Shown: positions 1-8,272 of the stretch, piece by piece
Position numbering within the stretch: position 1 is the stretch's first letter
Layout: every line of letters starts with the position of its first letter
Assembly: GCA_021851325.1 (NCBI GenBank)
Contig: JAJZDZ010000028.1
Location: 1-35,351 of the forward strand
Length of the DNA: 35,351 nucleotides
Origin: Pseudomonadota bacterium
Lineage (GTDB): Bacteria > Pseudomonadota > Alphaproteobacteria > Micropepsales > Micropepsaceae
Direction: 5' to 3'
Program-made: the position numbers and the translations under genes
Notes under the pieces: model-generated
The model's database searches: none
The model's input: the letters and a program-made list of their open reading frames with translations, nothing else
Told to the model about the DNA's origin: nothing

Positions 1-248
1 GCCCGTCTGGTTTCATCCAGAATCTCGCCAAGCTCGTCAGTACTGCTGGCAAAACTGCCGCGCCCGTCAGGTTCCAGTCCGGAAATCTCGTCCCGCGCCG
101 TGGAAACAAAGACTGAAAGATATTCCAGCACCGCAAGCAGGTCGCCCCTGCCCTCCCCCTTCAGCTTTTTCAGGTGCTGGATGACCCGATCAAGATAGAC
201 CTGTGCATCATGCAGATGCAGTGCCGGTCGCAATGCCGTTGTACTCAT
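1..248 (-). CDS. CheZ-like chemotaxis phosphatase, N-terminal part (cut by window edge)
   Basis: The frame opens at an ATG at 248 that overlaps the stop of the preceding cheY by four bases (ATGA), and stays open for 82 codons to the window edge. The visible part is helical and charged (DRVIQHLKKLKGEG near residues 20-30) and ends in STDELGEILDETRR. That stretch resembles the segment leading into the long helix of alphaproteobacterial CheZ proteins, which dephosphorylate CheY-P. The catalytic Asp/Gln region of CheZ would lie beyond the edge, so the assignment rests on position after cheY and on weak similarity. It could instead be an uncharacterised last gene of the che operon. That it is a translated gene is fairly sure; the function is only likely. 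Confidence 0.55.
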   Translation of the reverse strand, partial: MSTTALRPALHLHDAQVYLDRVIQHLKKLKGEGRGDLLAVLEYLSVFVSTARDEISGLEPDGRGSFASSTDELGEILDETRR

Positions 249-637
249 GCCGCTCGCGCTCCCATTACGCTTGCTATCTTCGCCTGCAGGGTTTCTGCAT
301 TGAATGGCTTGACAATGTAATTGGAGACGCCCGCCTGCTTTGCCGCGATCACGTTTTCGGTCTTACTCTCGGCGGTCACCATGATGAAAGGAATCTTCTT
401 CAGCGTGGGGTCCGCTCGCACCTTCTTGAGCAACTCGAGACCGGTCATGGGCTCCATGTTCCAATCGGAGATGATCAGGCCGGGTGGATTGCGCAGCATT
501 TTTGTAAAGGCGTCACCCCCGTTCGTCGATTCCTCTACATCCATGATATCGAGCTGACGTAAAAGATTTCGTAAAATCCGCAACATGGTCGTGTAATCGT
601 CGACTATGTGAACCCGAAGATCCTTGAGGGCGGTCAT
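245..637 (-). CDS. cheY: Chemotaxis response regulator CheY (second copy in operon)
   Basis: This is a single-domain receiver of 130 residues. The acidic pocket is D13-D14, the phosphoacceptor is D58 in SDWNMEPMTG, the switch threonine is T88 in VTAES, and the conserved lysine is K110 in VKPF. The sequence around D58 and the segment ending NYIVKPFNAETL are typical of the CheY that carries the signal to the flagellar motor in alphaproteobacteria. The start at 637 has a strong ribosome site (AAGGAG) inside the end of cheR, and the ATG overlaps the cheR stop by four bases. With a CheZ-like gene directly behind it, this is the better candidate of the two CheYs for motor binding; that choice is inference. 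Confidence 0.96.
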   Translation of the reverse strand: MTALKDLRVHIVDDYTTMLRILRNLLRQLDIMDVEESTNGGDAFTKMLRNPPGLIISDWNMEPMTGLELLKKVRADPTLKKIPFIMVTAESKTENVIAAKQAGVSNYIVKPFNAETLQAKIASVMGARAA

Positions 638-1518
638 GTTGCTCTCCTTTGTAGAGGTGTTTCCGAAGCGCCTGGCTTCAGAAGCCGCTCGATAGGGCCG
701 AGGCGCGGCCGGCCGTTACTGCGATAGACACCACGAAGCTGCTGATCTGTTACCCAGGCATCGCTGATGCCATAGACGGTCTCGGAGGTGCCCAGCAGCA
801 GGGCTCCTCCGGCACGGAGGCGCTGCGACATTCGCTCGAGAATTGCGCGTTTGGTCTCTACGTCGAAGTACAGCAATACGTTCCGGCAGAAGATAATGTC
901 GAACGTTCCAAGCGCTGCCGGATCGTCGAGAAGATTGAACTCACGGAAGGTTACCATGCGGCGCAATTCCGGACGGACCCGCCACATCTCTGCAGTCTGT
1001 TCGAAGTGACGCACCAGAAGCTGTACCGGAAGACCGCGTTGGACTTCGAAATTCGTATAGCGTCCCTCCCTGGCCCGCGCGAGCACGGACGGGGAGATGT
1101 CCGTCGCCATGATTTCCACTTGCCAACCCGCCAGCAAGGGAAAGTGGTCTCGGATCAGCATTGCAATGGAATAGGGCTCCTGGCCTGTCGAGCAGGCTGC
1201 GCTCCAGATACGCAGGCATTTGCTCTGGCCACGAAGGTCGATGAGTTCGGGCAAAATATCGTTCTGTAACGTGTCGAAGGGATGGCGGTCCCGAAAGAAT
1301 AAGGTTTCGTTTGTCGTCATGGCCTCGATGACGTCGGCCTCCAGCTTGGCACAGCCGTTGCGTAAGGCTGCAGGGATCTGCTCGGGGGCTGCAAGACCAT
1401 GCTTTCGCGCCACCGACATCAGGCGCGTTTCAAGCAGATAGGTCTTGTCCACGCTGAGCACGATCCCTGCGCGGTTGCGCAGGAGCGTTGCCATATATTC
1501 GAAATCAGCGCTGGTCAT
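634..1518 (-). CDS. cheR: Chemotaxis protein methyltransferase CheR
   Basis: The protein transfers methyl groups from S-adenosylmethionine to glutamates of chemoreceptors and opposes CheB. It has 294 residues, usual for CheR. Visible motifs are TTNETLFFRD (residues 68-77), the SAM-binding SAACSTGQEPYSIAM (106-120), ATDIS with D140, FDIIFCRNVLLYFD (206-219) and LLGTSETVYG (241-250). The frame stays open 34 codons further upstream to 1620, but that extension runs into cheB and does not look like CheR. The ATG at 1518 gives the normal N-terminus (MTSADFEYMATLL) and forms an ATGA overlap with the cheB stop, so I chose it. There is no C-terminal pentapeptide-receptor-binding extension or TPR domain. 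Confidence 0.96.
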   Translation of the reverse strand: MTSADFEYMATLLRNRAGIVLSVDKTYLLETRLMSVARKHGLAAPEQIPAALRNGCAKLEADVIEAMTTNETLFFRDRHPFDTLQNDILPELIDLRGQSKCLRIWSAACSTGQEPYSIAMLIRDHFPLLAGWQVEIMATDISPSVLARAREGRYTNFEVQRGLPVQLLVRHFEQTAEMWRVRPELRRMVTFREFNLLDDPAALGTFDIIFCRNVLLYFDVETKRAILERMSQRLRAGGALLLGTSETVYGISDAWVTDQQLRGVYRSNGRPRLGPIERLLKPGASETPLQRRAT

Positions 1519-2606
1519 GGCGTGGACCCGAACAGTTGTACCAGATGGGGTGCGATGGACTTGAGGGGCAAGATGTCGTTGCACAGCCCGGCCGCAGCCA
1601 CCGCGCCGGGCATACCCCAAACAACGCTGGTCGCCTCGTCCTGCGCGATCAGCGCTCCGCCCGCTGCAGCCACATCACGCGCGCCCTCCAGGCCATCAGC
1701 ACCCATGCCCGTGAGCATCACCGCGACCGTACCTGCGCCTACAAGCTTGGCTGCCGTACGAAAAAGAGGGTTTACCGAGGGCCGACAGAAATTTTCCGGC
1801 GGGGCATCGCTGAGCCGGAGTTTCAGCCCACGTTCGCCAAGCGCCAGTTCCATATGGCAGCCCCCAGGGGCTACCCGCACAATATTGTCAGTGACCGGCT
1901 CATCAGCCTTGGCTTCACTGCAGGAACGGCCGATTGCCCGGCTAAGATGCTGGGCCAGAACAGTGGTAAAGGTCGGGGGCATGTGCTGGGCGATCAAAAT
2001 CGGCGCCGAGAATGAGGGAGGGAGCGCCCGTAGGACCTCGGTAAGCGCCTGCGGCCCTCCGGTGGAGGAACCAATAACGAGAAGCTTGGGCGAAAGGTGG
2101 GCCTGCTGCTTGCGCAGCGAGGGTCTTGGCTGCGGCGCTGCAACTGGAGCCTTGACCAGCGGCTTCTGCTTGCGCCGCAACCATCCCAGCACGCGGATCT
2201 TCTCCTGCAACTGATGATGAAAATCGCGCGCATTTGCCGGCGAGGCTGCCGAGGGCTTCGGCAGATAATCGGAAGCCCCAAGGGTCAGAGCCTTCAGGCT
2301 GACCTCGGCATTTCGCTGCGTCAGCGTCGAGGCCATCACCACCTTTAGGCCCGGATCGGCAGCCAGAAGTTTGGGCAATGCCGTAAGCCCATCCATGACT
2401 GGCATCTCGATGTCCAGAATGACGACGTCCGGCGCCGCTTTGGCCAGTTGCTGGAGAGCAATCGCCCCATTGGCGCAACTTGCCACCACCTCGATTTCTG
2501 GTTCCGCCTCGAGTGTGCGCACAATGAAGCCCCGAATGACCGCGGAATCATCGACGACCATAACGCGGATGGGTTCGATGGCTGGCGCAGTCAAAGCGTT
2601 ACTCAT
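1515..2606 (-). CDS. cheB: Chemotaxis methylesterase/glutamine deamidase CheB
   Basis: CheB removes methyl groups from receptor glutamates when phosphorylated by CheA. The 363-residue protein has an N-terminal receiver (about 13-135; D19-D20, phosphoacceptor D65 in LDIEMPVMDG, K117 in PKPS). A basic, Pro-rich linker follows (about 145-172), then the esterase domain. The catalytic triad is visible: S181 in GSSTGG, H208 in AQHMPPTFT and D304 in GMGADGL. The ATG at 2606 overlaps the stop of the upstream cheY by four bases (ATGA), and the stop overlaps the cheR start in the same way. All expected parts are intact. Confidence 0.97.
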   Translation of the reverse strand: MSNALTAPAIEPIRVMVVDDSAVIRGFIVRTLEAEPEIEVVASCANGAIALQQLAKAAPDVVILDIEMPVMDGLTALPKLLAADPGLKVVMASTLTQRNAEVSLKALTLGASDYLPKPSAASPANARDFHHQLQEKIRVLGWLRRKQKPLVKAPVAAPQPRPSLRKQQAHLSPKLLVIGSSTGGPQALTEVLRALPPSFSAPILIAQHMPPTFTTVLAQHLSRAIGRSCSEAKADEPVTDNIVRVAPGGCHMELALGERGLKLRLSDAPPENFCRPSVNPLFRTAAKLVGAGTVAVMLTGMGADGLEGARDVAAAGGALIAQDEATSVVWGMPGAVAAAGLCNDILPLKSIAPHLVQLFGSTP

Positions 2607-2989
2607 GCGGCACGCCCCGTTTCCACCAGCCCAAGCTGCGCCAGCTTGCCGGTCAGAATATCGATATCAATCGGTTTCATGATGTATTCGTCTGCGCCTG
2701 CCTCAAGCGCCTCACGTATCTTCTCTATGCTGCTCTCGGATGTACAAAGAATGACAATCGGGCGCGGCAGAGGCGCCTTTGCCCGAATAGCCTTGAGACA
2801 GGTCAGGCCGTCCATCACCGGCATGTTCCAGTCCAAGAGCACGAGGCTCGGCGCATGCGCCGCAATTTCTTCGAGCGCCTGTACTCCGGTCGGAGCCTCG
2901 CTGCAGCTCCAGCCAAGCTTGTTCAGCGAAAACCTCAGGACATGACGCACGGTCGCCGAATCATCAACAATGAGGCAATGCTTGTTCAT
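2603..2989 (-). CDS. cheY: CheY-type response regulator (first copy in operon)
   Basis: This is a 128-residue stand-alone receiver. The acidic pair is D9-D10, the phosphoacceptor is D53 in LLDWNMPVMDG, the switch threonine is T83 in LCTSES, and the lysine is K105 in MKPIDID. It sits directly behind cheA, joined by an ATGA overlap at 2986-2989, and is joined to cheB in the same way. Its closeness to cheA suggests a role as motor regulator or as a phosphate sink. Operons with two CheYs often divide these roles, but the sequence does not show which is which. It differs clearly from the other CheY at 245-637, so it is not a recent duplicate. Confidence 0.95.
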   Translation of the reverse strand: MNKHCLIVDDSATVRHVLRFSLNKLGWSCSEAPTGVQALEEIAAHAPSLVLLDWNMPVMDGLTCLKAIRAKAPLPRPIVILCTSESSIEKIREALEAGADEYIMKPIDIDILTGKLAQLGLVETGRAA

Positions 2990-5652
2990 AGCGCTCTCCG
3001 GCTGTTGTCGAGCTGATGAATGGACTCTCCCACGGCCACATTGAGATTGGCGGCAAGATTGGCCTGGTCCGCCTTGCTGATGTAGTGCAGGAACCCGGCG
3101 GCCCGTCCGGCTGCCTTGTCGGCTTCGCTCACATGACTGGACAGCGCTATCATGGGCGTATCCTGAAAGCGTGGATCACGCTTGACTTCGGAGGCGAGGG
3201 CCAGGCCGTCAACCTGTGGCATTTCAATGTCGCTGACGATCAGGTCGAAGTGTTCCCCAGCCTCCAGGAGACGCAGGGCTTCAGCGCCATCGGCCGCCAT
3301 CGTCACTCGCAGCTGGGCTGCGCGCAGCAGAGGCGCCACAAGATTGCGGAAAAAGGCGCTGTCATCCACCAGCAACGCCTGACGCTCAACCGTAGACTGT
3401 TCGGCGGCCTTGCCACCCGAGAACCAGTCGTCGTAGGCCTGACGGAGGAAGTAGCCGACATCAATGATATCAACAGCGGTCCCCGCAATGATGGCACTGC
3501 CGATTAGTCCATTCAGCCCTGCCTTGAGCTCCACCGACATGCGGTCGTCAACAACGTCGATGATGTGTTCGACAACCAGACCCATCGAACGGGCGCCGTC
3601 GCTGAAAACAATGACCGGCAGTCTGCCCCGTTCAGGCCAGCTGTAATCGTTACTGAAGGGAACGAGCGGCATGAGCCTGTCGCGATACTGGACCACACGC
3701 CGGCCGCCAATATCCTCAATGCTTGGCACCTCAATCTCCTCGATCCGTGCCACGAGCTCGAGCGGGACAGCCTTTCTCTCTCGCTTCTTCGCCGAGAACA
3801 GCAGGAATGCAGCCTTGGTATCGGCACGATCCTTGACCGCGTTGGACGTATCGCGCTGGTCATTAAGGTCGCCACAGCTGATGGTCGACGCAATCCCGTT
3901 TGCATCCAGGATCATGATGACACTGCCGTCTCCGAGAATCGTATTTCCAGCGTAATAGGACGTACCCCTGAGGATCGGTGCCACAGGCTTGACGACGATT
4001 TCCTCGGCATCATAAACGCGATCGACGATCAGCCCGAAGCTCTGCGCACCAACCTGGGTGACGACAACAAACTGGTCGGCGTTGGCAGATACCTTTTCCA
4101 GTTGGAGCAGGTCACGAAGCGACACCAGCGGCAGCAACGAGTCACGCAGACGAAGTACGGCTGCTTCCTTGACCTTTTCTATGCGACTGCTGGAGCGGCC
4201 ACCAGCGCGGACAAGTTCCATGACGTGAATCTGGGGGAGCGCAAAGCGTTCACCGCACACCTCCACAATCAAGGCCGAAACGATGGCAAGGGTGAGCGGG
4301 ATCTTGATCAGAAACGTCGTCCCGAGACCAGTCACGGAACTGAGTTCAATCGTACCGCCAATGCGTTCGATATTGGTCCGGACCACATCCATTCCAACCC
4401 CGCGGCCGGAGACTGCAGTAACCTGCTCAGCGGTAGAAAAGCCTGGGCGGAAGATAAAGTGCAGCACCTGCTGCTCACTCATTGCCGCGAGCTCGCTCTC
4501 GCTCGCAAGCCCCTTGGCCAGAATTTTCTCGCGAATGCGTGGCAGATCGAGCCCCTTGCCGTCATCGGAAATGCGGATGACGATATGCCCGCCCTCATGA
4601 TAGGCTTCGAGCGTAATGGTACCGCTCTCATTTTTGCCGCTCTGGCGGCGCTGGGCCGGCATTTCGATGCCATGATCCGCCGCGTTGCGCACCATATGTG
4701 TGAGCGGATCCTTGATCATTTCGAGCACCTGCCGGTCCAGCTCGGTATCGGCACCCTTGGTCACCAGCTCGATCTTCTTGCCGCTGTCGACCGAAAGATC
4801 TCGCACGATGCGTGGCAGCTTGTTCCAGGCGTTGCCGATGGGCTGCATGCGCATCTTGGTGACACCCTCCTGCAGATCGGAGGTGATGTGGCTTAGCCGC
4901 TGCAGGGGTACCTTGAATTCGCTGGTGCCCTGTACCCGCTGGGTCTGCATCAGCTGATTGCGCGTGAGTACCAGTTCACTGATCAGCGTCATGAGATTTT
5001 CAATAACACCAACTTGTACGCGGATGGTTGCCGCGGCTGACGCGGGGTCACGGCTTTCTTCCGTGCTGCTACGCGGTTGTGGCGCAGGGTTTGGCACGGA
5101 AGGGGCAGGTGGCGGCGGCGGGGCTACGACCGGTTTGGCTTCACCTTGAGCGAGAGCTGCTTCAACTTCGGCCAGGAGCTCGGCGGCCACCGGAAAGCCA
5201 TCATCAGCGAAGACCGGGCCGGTCTCAGCCACGTTCGGGACTTCCGTCGACGGACTCGGCTGGGCCTGGGCAGCCTCTCCGTTTGCCATCTGGTTGAGGG
5301 CCGCGATCAGACTGCTGTCATCTCCGTCCGGCTCATGACCAGTCGCCTCGAGGGCTCCCAGCAGGTCGCGGATCGCATCGATGCAGCGCAGGATCAGCGT
5401 TACCGCATCTGCGGTAACTGCCAGTTCACCATCGCGAAACTTGCCAAGTATGTTCTCGCCCGCATGGGCAACGGCCTCAAGCCGCGGCAGCCCCAGAAAT
5501 CCGCAGGTACCCTTGATGGTATGCATCAGCCGGAAGATGCTGCTGAGGACCTCGTGATTGTTTGGCTCCTGCTCAAGCCTGACGAGTTCGGTATCGAGCT
5601 GTGCCAGGCTTTCATTGGTCTCAGTAAGAAATTCGCCGATTAGGTCGTCCAT
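2986..5652 (-). CDS. cheA: Hybrid chemotaxis histidine kinase CheA with C-terminal receiver
   Basis: This central kinase phosphorylates CheY and CheB. In its 888 residues: HPt domain (about 1-105, phosphorylated H44 in HTIKG); acidic and Pro-rich linker (about 106-207) with no recognisable P2 CheY-binding domain; dimerisation helices (about 210-275); ATP-binding domain (about 300-453; N323 in HMVRNAADHG, DDGKGLD at 363-369, GRGVGMD at 416-422); a CheW-like domain (about 455-590); a second, more divergent CheW-like stretch (about 612-742); and a receiver (about 757-880; D763-D764, phosphoacceptor D808, K860). The frame is open to 5757, but the ATG at 5652 begins the canonical MDDLIGEFLTET and is preceded by AAGGAG, placed just past the cheW stop, which decides the start. 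The receiver suggests an internal phosphate sink or feedback, which is inference. Confidence 0.96.
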   Translation of the reverse strand: MDDLIGEFLTETNESLAQLDTELVRLEQEPNNHEVLSSIFRLMHTIKGTCGFLGLPRLEAVAHAGENILGKFRDGELAVTADAVTLILRCIDAIRDLLGALEATGHEPDGDDSSLIAALNQMANGEAAQAQPSPSTEVPNVAETGPVFADDGFPVAAELLAEVEAALAQGEAKPVVAPPPPPAPSVPNPAPQPRSSTEESRDPASAAATIRVQVGVIENLMTLISELVLTRNQLMQTQRVQGTSEFKVPLQRLSHITSDLQEGVTKMRMQPIGNAWNKLPRIVRDLSVDSGKKIELVTKGADTELDRQVLEMIKDPLTHMVRNAADHGIEMPAQRRQSGKNESGTITLEAYHEGGHIVIRISDDGKGLDLPRIREKILAKGLASESELAAMSEQQVLHFIFRPGFSTAEQVTAVSGRGVGMDVVRTNIERIGGTIELSSVTGLGTTFLIKIPLTLAIVSALIVEVCGERFALPQIHVMELVRAGGRSSSRIEKVKEAAVLRLRDSLLPLVSLRDLLQLEKVSANADQFVVVTQVGAQSFGLIVDRVYDAEEIVVKPVAPILRGTSYYAGNTILGDGSVIMILDANGIASTISCGDLNDQRDTSNAVKDRADTKAAFLLFSAKKRERKAVPLELVARIEEIEVPSIEDIGGRRVVQYRDRLMPLVPFSNDYSWPERGRLPVIVFSDGARSMGLVVEHIIDVVDDRMSVELKAGLNGLIGSAIIAGTAVDIIDVGYFLRQAYDDWFSGGKAAEQSTVERQALLVDDSAFFRNLVAPLLRAAQLRVTMAADGAEALRLLEAGEHFDLIVSDIEMPQVDGLALASEVKRDPRFQDTPMIALSSHVSEADKAAGRAAGFLHYISKADQANLAANLNVAVGESIHQLDNSRRAL

Positions 5653-5663
5653 AATCCGCTCCT

Positions 5664-6140
5664 TCAGCGCGTGCGGATGGCCAGGAGCCGTGCCACATTG
5701 AGCACGACCAGCAAGGTATCGTTGGTGGTAAAGATGCCATCGGCGATGTCCCGCCACAGGGGATCGAGGGTAGCCGGATTGGCTTCACGTCGGGCGCTGT
5801 CGTGCTGCACGACATCACCAACAGCATCGACTAGAAGAGTGTAGAACTCCCCCTCGCTTTCAACCGTGACCCCCATCGCCCGACCGCCTGCCGCAGTTCG
5901 TGGCGGCAGGCCGAGACGGGCACGTACGTCAATGACTGTCACGATACGTCCGCGCAGGTTGATCAGCCCGCGCACATCCTTGGGCCCCAACGGCACGTTG
6001 GCGATAGCCTCGAGGATGAGAACGTCCTGAACCTCGGTTACGGGAATACCAAAGGTCTGATCCGTAACCGAGAAGGTGACGAGCGAGAGGGAATCGGTGG
6101 GCGAAGATGCGCGCACCTTGAGACTGGTTGCCGTTTGCAT
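5664..6140 (-). CDS. cheW: Chemotaxis coupling protein CheW
   Basis: CheW links receptors to CheA in the signalling array. The 158-residue protein is one CheW domain with the usual landmarks: VTFSVTDQTFGIPVTEVQDVL near the N-terminus, VRGLINLRGRIVTVIDVRARLGL in the middle (about 57-79) and LLVDAVGDVV (about 102-111). The first 18 or so residues are a short unstructured lead. It lies between the receptor gene, with a 98-base gap that holds an inverted repeat, and cheA, with an 11-base gap that holds the cheA ribosome site. A purine-rich AGGGG lies about 8 bases before the ATG. Confidence 0.96.
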   Translation of the reverse strand: MQTATSLKVRASSPTDSLSLVTFSVTDQTFGIPVTEVQDVLILEAIANVPLGPKDVRGLINLRGRIVTVIDVRARLGLPPRTAAGGRAMGVTVESEGEFYTLLVDAVGDVVQHDSARREANPATLDPLWRDIADGIFTTNDTLLVVLNVARLLAIRTR

Positions 6141-6170
6141 GGCATGCCCCTGCTTCTGGCTGATCCAAAT

Positions 6171-6232
6171 GGGGGCGGATTGCGTCTCGCACGCTGGAGG
6201 AGAGTGCGTGCAAGGGTTGCAGATCCGCCCCC
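6171..6232 (-). other. Nested inverted repeat in the receptor-cheW intercistronic gap
   Basis: GGGGGCGGAT (6171-6180) and ATCCGCCCCC (6223-6232) form a perfect 10-base-pair stem. Inside it, GCACGC (6189-6194) and GCGTGC (6206-6211) can form a second 6-base-pair stem. No T-run follows on the minus strand, so it is not a standard intrinsic terminator. It sits right after the receptor stop and before cheW, where such structures can protect the upstream message or reduce readthrough. Structure is seen; role is inference. Confidence 0.5.
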
Positions 6233-6238
6233 TGGGGT

Positions 6239-8272
6239 TCAGGCGGCCTTGATGTTGGCCAGGAAGGTGCCAACCAGCTTCTGCAGATCATGGGACTGCT
6301 CGCTCAGGTGCTGGGCTGCACCCAATACCTGCTGGCTGGCCGCCCCTGTCGTATTGGCGGCATCCGTGACACCGCCAATGCTTGAGGTGACTTCCTGCGT
6401 CCCACGTGCCGCCTGCTCGACATTGCGGGCAATTTCCTGCGTCGCCGCACTCTGCTCTTCGACGGCCGCAGCAATTGCGGTGGCAATTTCATTGATTTCG
6501 GCGATTGTCTTGGAAATTGACCCGATGGCATCCACCGCATTACCGGTCGCCCCCTGTACCGAGACGATCTGCGCACTGATGTCTTCCGTCGCCTTCGAGG
6601 TCTGTGTGGCCAGATTTTTGACCTCTGCTGCGACCACCGCAAAGCCCTTTCCGGCCTCGCCTGCACGTGCGGCCTCGATGGTGGCATTGAGCGCCAACAA
6701 GTTGGTCTGATCGGCAATGTCATTGATCAGCGAGACAATCTCTCCGATCTTCTGGGAGGCAGCGACGAGGCCCTGCACCATATCATTGGCACGCCCCGCG
6801 AGCGACACCGCATTGGAGGAAATCTGGCTCGAATGGCCGACCTGCCGGCTGATCTCGGAAATCGATGCCGTCAGCTCCTCTGCAGCAGCTGCAACCGTCT
6901 GAACGTTGGCTGAGCTCTGCTCGGCGGCGGTCGCGACGGTGGTGGCCTGGGTGGTGGCCTGTGCCGCTGTTCCGCTCAGCGACTGCGCCGAGTCTTTGAG
7001 CTGCGAGGCCTGTGCCGAAACCGTGGTAACCACCTGGCTGACGCTGGCATCGAAATTGGTGATCAGTTCGTCCATGCGGGCTGTGCGCTGCTCCCTGGCC
7101 TTTTCATTGGCGATGCGCTCGTTTTCGACGTCGGTGACATCGGTAGCAAACTTCATCACCTTGAAGGGCTTTCCGTTCAGGTCAAGCAGGGGATTGTAGC
7201 TTGCCTGGATCCAGACAATTTTTCCTCCGCGCCCAATTCGCTTGAATTTGTCAGCGACAAATTCACCGCGGTTAAGCCTTTCCCAGAACTGACGGTACTC
7301 GGGACTGCGGGCATATTCCGGCTCGGCAAACATGGAGTGATGCTTGCCAACAATTTCACTGAGCGAATAGCCCAAAGCCGCAAGAAAATTCTCGTTGGCG
7401 GTGAGAATGCGGCCCTCTAGATCAAATTCAATGGTCGCCTGGGAGCGGGACACGGCGGCCAGCTTGGCCTTCAGCTCATTGGCTTCCTTTTCGGTGGCAG
7501 TAATATCGGTCGCGAACTTGACGACCTTGTAGGGCTTTCCATCCGTATCGAGGACGGGATTGTAACTTGCCTGGATCCAGACCTCGCGGCCCCCCTTGGC
7601 GATACGCTTGTACTTTGCAGCGTCGAATTCGCCGCGCCGTAATTTGTCCCAGAAGGCCCTGTACTCAGGTGTATCCCGGTAGGCTGGATCAACAAACAGG
7701 CTGTGGTGCTGTCCCCGGATCTCTTCAATGGTATAACCAAGCGCATCAAGGAAATTCTTGTTGGCGTCGATGACCCGCCCCTCAAGCGTAAATTCGATTG
7801 TCGCCTGGGAGCGGTTGATCGCAGAAACTAGTCCCTCTGCTGCATGCAGCTGGGTCTTGTCAGTCCACTGGAAGACATACCCGACTGGCCGCCCAGAGCT
7901 GTCACGAACGGCATCGACCGCAACCTCGAAGCGGGCAGCGCCAACCTTGGTTTCGGACCGATTGGGCAGGCGCCCAGGTTCCATCAAAAGCTGGCGCTGG
8001 GCCGCCGGATTACTGTGGAGGAGATCAATCGACTGGCCCACCAGCCGGTCCGGATCAACCGTCGGCGCCATCTGCCGAAAGCTGTCCAGGTGTCGCCGGA
8101 GCAGCGCTCTGGCCGCCTCATTGGCGTAAACAATGGTAAAGTTGCGATCAACACCCATAACCGCGTTGTTGGTCAGTGCAACCGATAGCTGCGCCAGTTC
8201 CGGAGCCAGCCGTGGCTCTGCTGCCTGATATCGCGTGGGGCCACCGAATGCCGATTTCATCGTTGTCCACAT
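6239..8272 (-). CDS. Soluble methyl-accepting chemotaxis protein with three PAS domains
   Basis: This is the chemoreceptor that heads the che operon. The 677 residues comprise a divergent PAS domain (about 28-142), two closely related PAS domains (about 152-258 and 273-380), and a methyl-accepting signalling domain (about 400-677). The hairpin tip is LINDIADQTNLLALNATIEA followed by GEAGKGFAVVAAEVKNLA (about 515-556). I see no transmembrane segment or signal peptide, so it should be cytoplasmic and sense an internal cue such as redox state or a bound cofactor, as PAS-type aerotaxis receptors do. The second and third PAS domains share long identical stretches (RSQATIEF, VWIQASYNP, GKP, KFATD), which indicates internal duplication. 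The ATG at 8272 has AAGGAG eight bases upstream; M5 is a weaker alternative start. Confidence 0.95.
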   Translation of the reverse strand: MWTTMKSAFGGPTRYQAAEPRLAPELAQLSVALTNNAVMGVDRNFTIVYANEAARALLRRHLDSFRQMAPTVDPDRLVGQSIDLLHSNPAAQRQLLMEPGRLPNRSETKVGAARFEVAVDAVRDSSGRPVGYVFQWTDKTQLHAAEGLVSAINRSQATIEFTLEGRVIDANKNFLDALGYTIEEIRGQHHSLFVDPAYRDTPEYRAFWDKLRRGEFDAAKYKRIAKGGREVWIQASYNPVLDTDGKPYKVVKFATDITATEKEANELKAKLAAVSRSQATIEFDLEGRILTANENFLAALGYSLSEIVGKHHSMFAEPEYARSPEYRQFWERLNRGEFVADKFKRIGRGGKIVWIQASYNPLLDLNGKPFKVMKFATDVTDVENERIANEKAREQRTARMDELITNFDASVSQVVTTVSAQASQLKDSAQSLSGTAAQATTQATTVATAAEQSSANVQTVAAAAEELTASISEISRQVGHSSQISSNAVSLAGRANDMVQGLVAASQKIGEIVSLINDIADQTNLLALNATIEAARAGEAGKGFAVVAAEVKNLATQTSKATEDISAQIVSVQGATGNAVDAIGSISKTIAEINEIATAIAAAVEEQSAATQEIARNVEQAARGTQEVTSSIGGVTDAANTTGAASQQVLGAAQHLSEQSHDLQKLVGTFLANIKAA

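Noticed and set aside
3565..4896. 443-codon open frame antisense to cheA
   Set aside because: It is fully covered by the conserved kinase and W domains of cheA on the other strand and shows no family-like sequence.
5653..5757. 35-residue extension of CheA into cheW
   Set aside because: It overlaps cheW in another frame, and the ATG at 5652 has a clear ribosome site and the canonical CheA N-terminus.
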